Assembly (NCBI GenBank): GCA_934515035.1
Contig: CAKSXP010000132.1
Span: forward strand, 1 to 5,494
DNA: 5,494 nt
Direction: 5' to 3'
Source: an uncultured Oscillospiraceae bacterium
GTDB lineage: Bacteria; Bacillota; Clostridia; Oscillospirales; Oscillospiraceae
Every line of letters begins with the position of its first letter. The stretch's first letter is position 1. Of this stretch, positions 1 through 5,062 are shown piece by piece. The position numbers were made by a program, and so were the translations under genes. The notes under the pieces were generated by a model that saw nothing but the letters and a program-made list of their open reading frames with translations, ran no database searches and was not told where the DNA came from.

Positions 1-99
1 GAAAAGCTCTCCCTCTCTGACGCGGAAACTCAGGTCATTTACCGCCTGTACATCGCCAAAACGCTTGCTCAAATGCTCGATTTGAATGAGATCATCCAT
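1..99 (-). CDS. ABC transporter ATP-binding protein, N-terminal fragment (runs off the left edge)
   Basis: Only the first 33 codons are in the window. They read MDDLIQIEHLSKRFGDVQAV and then NDLSFRVREGELF, the opening beta strands of an ABC ATPase. The aromatic Phe14 sits where the A-loop residue that stacks on adenine is expected, and the Walker A loop should follow just outside the window. The ATG at 99-97 is preceded by GGGAG with 8 bases of spacing, which supports this start. The wording 'VREGELF' right before Walker A is common in ATPases of ABC-2 type exporters, so an efflux or export role is my inference, not something the fragment proves. The gene lies downstream of, and in the same direction as, the two-component pair, so it is a natural target of that regulator. 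Confidence 0.88.
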   Translation of the reverse strand, partial: MDDLIQIEHLSKRFGDVQAVNDLSFRVREGELF

Positions 100-124
100 A
101 TTTCAGACTCCCTTTTATTACGCC

Positions 125-176
125 TCCGCCGAAGCTAAACAGTGTATACGGGTAAACAGACGCTTTTTTCGGCGGA
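125..176. repeat. 9-base perfect inverted repeat with 34-base spacer in the ABC leader
   Basis: TCCGCCGAA at 125-133 is matched by its exact reverse complement TTCGGCGGA at 168-176. If the promoter at 195-222 is right, both arms lie in the 5' untranslated leader of the ABC gene and could close a long-loop hairpin ending about 25 bases before the start codon. It could also be a protein-binding site on DNA. The spacer holds two copies of TAAACAG and the palindrome GTATAC. There is no U-run at the correct side for a simple terminator. Confidence 0.5.
136..159. promoter_or_regulatory. direct repeats of TAAACAG, possible operator
   Basis: TAAACAG occurs at 136-142 and again at 153-159, 17 bases apart start to start, with GTATAC between them. 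AraC-family regulators commonly bind direct repeats placed about two helical turns apart, and the neighbouring gene encodes such a regulator. A 17-base period is a little short of two turns, and the site would lie downstream of the suggested promoter, where binding would more easily block than activate. The operator role is inference. Confidence 0.25.
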
Positions 177-194
177 ATGTACCCGCTGGATATT

Positions 195-222
195 ATTAAA
201 CGATCAGGAAAACAGCCCGCAA
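195..222 (-). promoter_or_regulatory. candidate sigma-A-type promoter for the ABC transporter gene
   Basis: On the minus strand a TTGCGG box (217-222) is followed after 16 bases by TTTAAT (195-200), against consensus TTGACA and TATAAT. Transcription would begin near 188 and give a leader of roughly 90 bases before the ABC start at 99. The stretch is AT-richer than the surrounding genes. The -35 box matches consensus only in part, so this is a pattern call. Confidence 0.35.
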
Positions 223-223
223 T

Positions 224-245
224 GCAGAGCGCTTTCCGCGCGTGC
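224..245 (-). terminator. weak hairpin just after the response regulator stop codon
   Basis: Two bases beyond the response regulator gene, GCGC (238-241) and GCGC (229-232) can pair around a 5-base loop, with an extra 3-base pairing GCA/TGC outside (243-245 with 224-226) across a small internal loop. A short TTTT run follows only about 8 bases later on the minus strand. This is poor as a Rho-independent terminator, and read-through into the ABC gene is possible. Confidence 0.18.
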
Positions 246-246
246 G

Positions 247-990
247 CTAGAGTTCCCGGTCGAGAAAATCCCGCCGGTACTGTGAGGGCGTGATCCCCTC
301 GGACTTTTTGAAAACCTTCGTGAACACACGATAATCTCCGTAGCCGGAACGTTCCGATACCTCCGCTATGGAAAGGTCGGTGGAGAGAAGCAGCTTTTTT
401 GCCTGCTCCATGCGGATGCTGGTGAGATAAGCCAGAAAGCCAACGCCGATCTCGCTTTTGAAAAGCTGGCTGATGTACTGGGCGTTCAGATGAAATTCCT
501 CCGCCAGCACGGAAAGGCTGATCTCTTCGGAAAGGTGTTCCTGCAGGTAACGGGTAATGCTCCGTATCGGACGCTCGTCCTGACTTGCCGTCTGTCCGGC
601 AGACCGGTTCTGAAACAGCGCGATCTTCAGGTTATCGATGCAGCTGCCGAATTCTTCATAATTCACCGGCTTGAGGATATAGTCGGTTATCTTGAGCCGA
701 AGAGCTTCGCGGCAGTAGGAGAAATCGTCGTAGCCGGATACGATGACGAACGCGATCTCCGGATGCTTGATGCGCGAGAGCTGAATGACCTTCAGTCCGT
801 TCATGATCGGAATGTTGATGTCCATGATGACGATGTCGGGACAGAGCGTGTCTATCCCGGAGAGAGCCTCCATGCCGTCGGCGGCCTCGCCGACGACCTC
901 GCAGTCGTGCGCTTCCCAGTCGAAGAGACGCTTGAAGCCCTCGCGGATCATGATCTCATCATCCACCAGAAGTACCCTCAGTTTTTTCAT
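247..990 (-). CDS. two-component response regulator, receiver plus AraC-type DNA-binding domain (YesN-like)
   Basis: The 247-residue cytoplasmic protein has a CheY-like receiver at about 3-122 and an AraC-type double helix-turn-helix at about 143-243. In the receiver the acidic pair is Asp10-Asp11, the phosphate-accepting residue is Asp57 (in VIMDINIP), the switch Ser is Ser85 and the conserved Lys is Lys107 (in ILKP), so all residues needed for phosphotransfer are present. The AraC part shows QYISQLFK, then RMEQAKKLL, then GYGDYRVFTKVFKK and GITPSQYR, all typical. The ATG at 990-988 overlaps the kinase stop as ATGA and has AAGGAGG 7 bases upstream, inside the kinase gene, which points to coupled translation. 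The protein should activate or repress nearby genes when phosphorylated by the kinase; the ABC gene is the nearest candidate. Known YesN relatives often control transporters, but the signal cannot be read from sequence. Confidence 0.96.
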   Translation of the reverse strand: MKKLRVLLVDDEIMIREGFKRLFDWEAHDCEVVGEAADGMEALSGIDTLCPDIVIMDINIPIMNGLKVIQLSRIKHPEIAFVIVSGYDDFSYCREALRLKITDYILKPVNYEEFGSCIDNLKIALFQNRSAGQTASQDERPIRSITRYLQEHLSEEISLSVLAEEFHLNAQYISQLFKSEIGVGFLAYLTSIRMEQAKKLLLSTDLSIAEVSERSGYGDYRVFTKVFKKSEGITPSQYRRDFLDREL

Positions 991-2291
991 TGAGCATCCT
1001 CCTTCAGCGGCAGCAGAATGTGAGCCGTCACGCCGCCGTTCTCGTTCTCCGTGTAAGAAAGGCCGTATTCACGTCCGCAGAGAAGCTTGATGCGCTTCTG
1101 TACGTTCAGAATACCGATGCTGTTGCCGGTGAGCTTCGGCGGCTGCTTGTCATAAGAAAGCAGCATGGCGTCGATGGCGGCCTTTTTGCCCTCGGCAAAG
1201 CCGCTGCCCGTATCACGGACGCATATCTCCATGCGTCCGTCCGCGGTTTTCTGCGCGGAGATGAAAAGCTCTCCGCGATAGCCCCTGTTTTTCAGCCCGT
1301 GCAGCAGACTGTTTTCCACGATGGGCTGCAGGATGAAGTTCGGCACCTGCGCGCCGCCGAGATCGGGGTCGATGTCATATTCGCACCGAAGCTCCGGATA
1401 GCGGCTGCACATCAGCTCAAGATATGCTTCCAGCAGCTCCGTTTCGTCATCCAGCGTGACCATGGAGCGGTCCACCTTGACGCTGAGCCGGAAGAAATCC
1501 ACCAGCCGCATGAGCAGTCCCGCAACCTGCTTGTCGCCGTTCAGCTGTGCCTGGATACGGATGGTGTCCAGCGTGTTATATAGAAAATGCGGATTGACCT
1601 GACTTTTCAGATACAGCATGGAGAGCTTCTGCTCCACCAGCTCCGCGCGCAGCGCTTCCGGATTTTCCAGCGTCAGATAGAAGGAAAGGGTCATGAGCGT
1701 GATGCCCATGCCGCTGATGAGCCAGGTGTGATGCAGACCCTGCAAAACGCAGATCGTGAATTCTATCGCCAGCGCCATGCCGATGGCGGCGCGCTTTTTT
1801 ATGTTGACGGTCTTCCAGTTCGCTATCAGCAGGCCCGCGCACAGCAGCAGATAAAACGCCACGGCGGCATAGGGGACCAGCATATAGGGGCCGGAGGAGT
1901 AATTGCCCTCCGGCGTTATGGTATAGGTTATGGGCAGCAGAAAGTTGCCCAGCTCCGCTACGATCAGAAAGACCCGTGCTGCCCAATCAAGTCTGCGGGG
2001 CCTTTCGGCCTTTTCCCGCACCAGAATGGCGATGTACTGATAAAACAGGAAAATGACCAGCGTCAGAGTGCCGAGAAAGAGACGGTGGAGAATCCCGTTG
2101 AGGAGCTCCGGCACGGTATCCAGATGGTTGACGGTATAGACCGTCGTGCCGTCAAAGAGAAGGTTTGCCAGAACGGACACGAGCAGAAATGAAAAGGTCC
2201 GGTGCAGCGCGGCATGCTCCTTCTCCGCCGTGAAGTACATATATGCGATAAGTCCCACGATCAAAAATAACGCGATCTCCATCCGAAGCAT
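987..2291 (-). CDS. sensor histidine kinase with about seven transmembrane helices (YesM/LytS-type catalytic part)
   Basis: The 434-residue membrane kinase begins with about seven hydrophobic segments at roughly 3-20, 33-48, 70-91, 101-125, 134-159, 167-187 and 190-210. The catalytic half follows: the H-box KSQVNPHFLYNTLDT with His235 as the phosphorylated residue (His_kinase family), the N-box with Asn327 in IVENSLLHG, the G1 box DTGSGF at 360-365, and a G2 region GNSIGILNVQKRI at 389-401. It lacks the large extracellular sensor and HAMP domain of classical YesM, so the signal is probably sensed within or close to the membrane. The frame is open for another 107 codons upstream, but that part is a shadow of the preceding gene; the start at 2291 has GGAGG 9 bases ahead and leads straight into the first helix. 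It overlaps the response regulator by 4 bases, which makes them a cognate pair. Confidence 0.94.
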   Translation of the reverse strand: MLRMEIALFLIVGLIAYMYFTAEKEHAALHRTFSFLLVSVLANLLFDGTTVYTVNHLDTVPELLNGILHRLFLGTLTLVIFLFYQYIAILVREKAERPRRLDWAARVFLIVAELGNFLLPITYTITPEGNYSSGPYMLVPYAAVAFYLLLCAGLLIANWKTVNIKKRAAIGMALAIEFTICVLQGLHHTWLISGMGITLMTLSFYLTLENPEALRAELVEQKLSMLYLKSQVNPHFLYNTLDTIRIQAQLNGDKQVAGLLMRLVDFFRLSVKVDRSMVTLDDETELLEAYLELMCSRYPELRCEYDIDPDLGGAQVPNFILQPIVENSLLHGLKNRGYRGELFISAQKTADGRMEICVRDTGSGFAEGKKAAIDAMLLSYDKQPPKLTGNSIGILNVQKRIKLLCGREYGLSYTENENGGVTAHILLPLKEDAQ

Positions 2292-2379
2292 GGCAGCTGT
2301 CCTCCGTTTCGTTTGTTCCGGCGTACGCATCACGAGCCGAAGCGGCGTGAATGCGGCGCGGACATTTGTTTTCTCGCTA
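2292..2379 (-). other. 88-base gap between the unknown protein and the kinase gene
   Basis: This is the largest gap within the chain of genes before the two-component pair. It holds the kinase ribosome binding site and an imperfect hairpin around CACGCCGCTTCGGCTCGTG (about 2331-2349), which has a 2-base bulge and no U-run. I see no convincing -35/-10 pair, so the kinase may be transcribed from upstream, or from a promoter that I cannot recognise. Confidence 0.3.
2301..2305 (-). promoter_or_regulatory. ribosome binding site fixing the histidine kinase start
   Basis: GGAGG on the minus strand lies 9 bases before the ATG at 2291. The alternative in-frame ATG at 2330 has no Shine-Dalgarno sequence and would add a charged 13-residue tail ahead of the first helix, so the shorter start is preferred. 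Confidence 0.75.
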
Positions 2380-3159
2380 TCAGCGCAGGCCGGCCGCCTG
2401 CATGACGGCCTCCACGGGCTCCACGGGGCCGCTGCCCCATGTGATCTCGGTGTCCGCGCAGCCGGCGGAGTCCAGCAGCTCGCGCGCCTCATCGCTGTAC
2501 AGTCTCTGGCAGGCGTCGTCCACCAGCGCCAGCTTCTGCACGGCTTCCTCACGGCCATCTCCCTTCGCGGCGAGCCATGCGGAAGCCGAGTCGAGTATCT
2601 CGTCCGTGCCAAGGCCGGTGTTTACGCCCCAGCCCAGCAGTTTGGCCGCTGCCTGCACCGCAAGCATGGAAGAACCGGCGGTCCCTATGGCAGCGATCCC
2701 GTCGATCTCGTCGAGGATGGGGAGCGTGATGCCCTGCGTCACATCTGCCGGGACGTTGGGAACGTCGGGAACAGCGGAGTCGTCGCTTTCAGCAGACCAG
2801 ATGATGTTTTCGGAAGTTTTTGTTTTAAGGATAACTTCGCTGACGCTTCCGTTGACGGGGATGTCAATGTCAAAATTGCCGGTTTCAAAGACGCCGAACA
2901 CGGAGCTGAAGCGGAAGCCGACATAGAGCGTGCCGTCCTGCTGCCTGGCATAATAGCCGCAGAAGCCCTCCGGAAATGAACCGGGATAAAAGCCGCTGAT
3001 CTCCACGGAGCCCTCGGCGACCTCGACGGATTCGATGCCCGCGCCCTGACAGGCGCGGAAGCCGAGCAGCTTCCAGCCGTAGCGGCCGAGCGCAAAAACG
3101 GCGGCCAGCAGTACTGCCGCGACCAGCAGCGTGATGATGATTCTTTTGAATACTTTCAT
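2380..3159 (-). CDS. membrane-anchored or secreted protein of unknown function
   Basis: I do not recognise a characterised family. The 259-residue product starts with a short basic stretch and one hydrophobic segment at about 7-24 (IIITLLVAAVLLAAVFAL), so it is anchored in the membrane or exported. There is no lipobox cysteine close after this segment. Residues about 40-122 look like a compact beta-rich domain (VEISGFYPGSFPEGFCGYY, then TLYVGFRF, then FDIDIPVNG) ending with EVILKTKTSENIIW. An acidic, proline-containing linker at about 124-140 leads to a mostly helical, alanine-rich C-terminal part. Four cysteines (37, 67, 217, 234) could form disulphides outside the cell. The ATG has AAGGAGG close upstream. 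It lies 27 bases after the acetyltransferase gene and 88 bases before the kinase; an extracytoplasmic accessory role for the kinase is possible but is only inferred from position. Confidence 0.85.
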   Translation of the reverse strand: MKVFKRIIITLLVAAVLLAAVFALGRYGWKLLGFRACQGAGIESVEVAEGSVEISGFYPGSFPEGFCGYYARQQDGTLYVGFRFSSVFGVFETGNFDIDIPVNGSVSEVILKTKTSENIIWSAESDDSAVPDVPNVPADVTQGITLPILDEIDGIAAIGTAGSSMLAVQAAAKLLGWGVNTGLGTDEILDSASAWLAAKGDGREEAVQKLALVDDACQRLYSDEARELLDSAGCADTEITWGSGPVEPVEAVMQAAGLR

Positions 3160-3186
3160 GTTTCCTCCTTATTCGCCCCGCGGCCT

Positions 3187-3636
3187 TTACAGATCGAGGG
3201 CATACCATTCCTCGCCGGTCTTTTGGAAGCCCAGCCAGGAGAACATATTTTGACTCTGTGTATTAAAGGAATAGATGTTGGCCGTGACCCGGCGCATTCC
3301 CTTTTCGCGCGCCAGCTCCAGCATCGCGCGGATGCACCGCCGCCCGATGTGGCGGTTCTGAAAGTCCCTGCACACCACGATGGCCAGCTCGCCGCTGTTC
3401 CGCAGTGAAACATCGCCCACCAGTATACCGCGATAGCGGATGTAATAGCAATATCCGTTGATGCTCAGGTATGTGTACATGGCCTTCAGCCGTTCCGGCG
3501 AATATGGCACGTCGATGTTGTCAACCTGCTTACACACGTCCGGGTCCTGATACCACGGGAGAGCGGCGGCCTCGTTGGGGTAATAGGGGATCAGCGTGAT
3601 GTCACTGTCGACGGTTATTTCTTTTATAGCGTACAT
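3187..3636 (-). CDS. GNAT-family N-acetyltransferase
   Basis: The 149-residue cytoplasmic protein has the layout of a GNAT domain that moves an acetyl group from acetyl-CoA to an amine. The central strand and acetyl-CoA pyrophosphate loop are seen at about 84-100 (ELAIVVCRDFQNRHIGRR); the usual Q/R-x-x-G-x-G signature appears as Gln93 to Gly98 with His96 in place of the first glycine, a change seen in some active members. The helix LELAREKGM and strand VTANIYSFN follow, then the typical SQNMFSWLGFQKTGEEWY ending. The substrate cannot be inferred. An upstream extension to 3720 is open, but AGGAGG 6 bases ahead of the ATG at 3636 fixes this start. That ATG is one base after the stop of the metalloprotease gene (TGAGATG), so translation is probably coupled. 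Confidence 0.9.
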   Translation of the reverse strand: MYAIKEITVDSDITLIPYYPNEAAALPWYQDPDVCKQVDNIDVPYSPERLKAMYTYLSINGYCYYIRYRGILVGDVSLRNSGELAIVVCRDFQNRHIGRRCIRAMLELAREKGMRRVTANIYSFNTQSQNMFSWLGFQKTGEEWYALDL

Positions 3637-3637
3637 C

Positions 3638-4153
3638 TCAGACCTCCTGTCCCGAGTTTTTCGCAAACGACTGCCGGTAAACAGGCAGTATCCGCTTCCA
3701 GAATACCAGCGCGTCAGCAATGAGCAATACGCCGAAAATCAGCCTTGCGGCCCATTCCGGCAAAAGCAGCGCGATGCCGTTCATGTCTCCGCCGCCGAAA
3801 AGTCCGCACAGAATGCTCAGATAAAGCGGGTCCAGCAGGAGAAACGCGATGGTGATATAATACAGGACTGCGCGGAAAAGCCTGCTTTCCGCCTTGCAGA
3901 TCTGTCCTGCCAAAGCGGTCAGCATGTACGCGGCGAAGAGAGTGGCCAAAGCGCCAGCAAGGCAGAAAATGCCCATCTGTATGTCGGTCATGCGCTCGGC
4001 AAAGACGTCGACCTGTATGCCCAGTCCCATGAACCGAAGCTGTTTGAACACCCCGGCCGAAAGTGCATACAGCAGATGCGCCCCCTCATGTATCAGATAA
4101 TAGGCGGCGACCGCAGCCAGGATACCTATGTATTGACGAACTCTTTTTGTCAC
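3638..4153 (-). CDS. small membrane protein with HExxH zinc-protease motif (M50-like, putative)
   Basis: The 171-residue protein has about four hydrophobic segments (about 8-30, 58-82, 94-118, 133-152). The first carries HEGAH at residues 22-26, which matches the HExxH zinc site of site-2-type (M50) intramembrane proteases, where the two histidines bind zinc and the glutamate acts as base. A third ligand, usually an Asp near the end of a later helix, could be Asp108 (LLLDPLY) or Asp123 (GGGDMNG). The usual PDZ domain and a clear NxxPxxxxDG motif are absent, so it is a minimal member or a relative that uses the motif otherwise. The start is GTG at 4153: an in-frame stop lies 27 bases upstream and the next ATG would remove the HEGAH helix. 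GGAGG sits 10 bases before it, a rather long spacing. Substrate unknown. Confidence 0.8.
   Translation of the reverse strand: MTKRVRQYIGILAAVAAYYLIHEGAHLLYALSAGVFKQLRFMGLGIQVDVFAERMTDIQMGIFCLAGALATLFAAYMLTALAGQICKAESRLFRAVLYYITIAFLLLDPLYLSILCGLFGGGDMNGIALLLPEWAARLIFGVLLIADALVFWKRILPVYRQSFAKNSGQEV
3643..3648 (-). promoter_or_regulatory. ribosome binding site fixing the acetyltransferase start
   Basis: AGGAGG on the minus strand, 6 bases before the ATG at 3636, lies inside the last codons of the metalloprotease gene. It rules out the longer reading from 3720, which would start deep in that gene. Confidence 0.8.
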
Positions 4154-4163
4154 GGTAACTGTT

Positions 4164-4168
4164 CCTCC
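4164..4168 (-). promoter_or_regulatory. ribosome binding site for the GTG-started metalloprotease-like gene
   Basis: GGAGG on the minus strand lies 10 bases before the GTG at 4153. The GTG codon and the long spacing suggest weaker initiation than for the neighbours, which mostly have ATG and spacing of 6 to 9 bases. Confidence 0.65.
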
Positions 4169-4177
4169 GTGGAAAAT

Positions 4178-4777
4178 TTATTTTCTGCCGAGATAACGGC
4201 AAACGTGTTTTTTGTACTCCGCGTATGCGCCGCCGAATACAGCGGCGAGATACCGCTCCTCCTGAAGGAACTGCAAATGCAGCATCACGATCGCAAAGAC
4301 GGAGAAAAATGCCGTCAGAAAGTTGAAGTACATCAGCAGTACGCCGATATACATAAAGTCGAAGCCCAGAAAGGCGGGATTGCGGCTGTACCTGTAAATG
4401 CCGGAGTTGACAAGCTCCGTTTTGTCCCGGTCGGGGATCCCGGCGCGCCAGCTGTCCTTCATGCACAGAACGGACAGCAGAAAGACAGCGTCGCCCAGCA
4501 TAGCGATGCAGAAGCCGGTGAAGCGGGCGCCTGCGGGAATATGGTTCCAGCCGAAGGCGATGGAGAGAAGCTGCACAATGGGCGCGCCCAGCGTCGCTGC
4601 GCTCATGAGCAGCTCAACCGTGTGGATGTCTTTCTCTTTTCTGCGCCCGATCTGCCGCGTCCGGATGCCCCGGCGCTTTTGTGCGAGCATCTTTGCAAAA
4701 TATATGCCGTAGAAGACCGCCAGCACAAGGATGGCCAGTACAGAATAGGGAAGATGTTCTTCCAAAGGATATATCAT
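4178..4777 (-). CDS. isoprenylcysteine carboxyl methyltransferase-like membrane protein
   Basis: The 199-residue membrane protein has hydrophobic segments at about 10-31, 53-77, 83-106 and a long paired segment at 138-170. The C-terminal half carries the signature of the ICMT/PEMT methyltransferase superfamily: LVNSGIYRYSRNPAFLGF at 122-139, then a double-helix hairpin, then LQEERYLAAVFGGAYAEYKK at 171-190. In this fold Arg-Asn-Pro and the Glu-Glu-Arg stretch line the S-adenosylmethionine pocket. Bacterial members act on lipids or small molecules, or are uncharacterised; the name does not prove that prenylated proteins are the substrate. The ATG at 4777 has AGAGGA 7 bases upstream. It begins 12 bases after the small membrane protein and ends 24 bases before the metalloprotease-like gene, so the three are probably co-transcribed. 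Confidence 0.9.
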   Translation of the reverse strand: MIYPLEEHLPYSVLAILVLAVFYGIYFAKMLAQKRRGIRTRQIGRRKEKDIHTVELLMSAATLGAPIVQLLSIAFGWNHIPAGARFTGFCIAMLGDAVFLLSVLCMKDSWRAGIPDRDKTELVNSGIYRYSRNPAFLGFDFMYIGVLLMYFNFLTAFFSVFAIVMLHLQFLQEERYLAAVFGGAYAEYKKHVCRYLGRK

Positions 4778-4789
4778 GACCGGTTCCTC

Positions 4790-5029
4790 TTATATGAGCT
4801 CCGTGCTTTCAGCCGGTGCGGGGAGCTTTTGCGTCAGCTCCGTGCGATTGGCAAACAGCTTGAGCGGATCGCCGAAGAGACAGAACATCTGCCTGCCGTT
4901 ATGCTTTGTCACGGCGCACAGCGCGCCGGCACCGCAGAGCGCCGCACCGGCGATGCAGAGGATTTTTGCTGCTTTGCTCAAGGGCTGAAAGACCCGGAAT
5001 GTTTTTTGAATGGCTTGCAGGGAACACAT
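4790..5029 (-). CDS. small one-helix membrane protein, possibly a truncated member of a larger family
   Basis: The 79-residue product begins MCSLQAIQKTFRVFQPLSKA and continues with a hydrophobic helix at about 22-41 rich in Ala, Gly and Cys (CIAGAALCGAGALCAV). An LFGDPLKLF stretch follows, then a polar tail. AGGAGG lies 7 bases before the ATG, strong support for a real start. From memory, clostridial proteins with this opening are longer and have further membrane helices; here the frame stops at 4790 and the next gene starts 12 bases later, leaving no room for the missing part. It may be a shortened remnant still translated, or a genuine small protein. The function is unknown. It follows the flavodoxin gene by 33 bases. 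Confidence 0.72.
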   Translation of the reverse strand: MCSLQAIQKTFRVFQPLSKAAKILCIAGAALCGAGALCAVTKHNGRQMFCLFGDPLKLFANRTELTQKLPAPAESTELI

Positions 5030-5062
5030 GACAATGCCTCCTATGGCTGAATATGTATGGAT

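Noticed and set aside
490..2192. Several plus-strand frames of 100 to 200 codons opposite the kinase and regulator genes
   Set aside because: They are shadows of two genes whose motifs are complete. None has a plausible ribosome binding site together with a recognisable protein.
2331..2349. Hairpin between the unknown protein and the kinase as a terminator
   Set aside because: The stem has a 2-base bulge and no run of U follows, so it does not meet the pattern of a Rho-independent terminator.
2292..2612. Upstream extension of the histidine kinase frame by 107 codons
   Set aside because: It overlaps the coding region of the preceding gene out of frame, has an Arg/Pro/Ala-rich composition with no domain, and the start at 2291 has a good ribosome binding site.
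3637..3720. Longer form of the acetyltransferase starting at 3720
   Set aside because: The added residues lie inside the preceding gene, and AGGAGG is placed correctly for the ATG at 3636.
3596..5050. Plus-strand open frame of 484 codons opposite the acetyltransferase, HExxH, ICMT-like and small membrane genes
   Set aside because: It is antisense to four genes that have recognisable motifs and their own ribosome binding sites. Its product is rich in Gln, His and Arg, as expected from reading Leu/Ala-rich membrane codons backwards, and shows no domain that I recognise.
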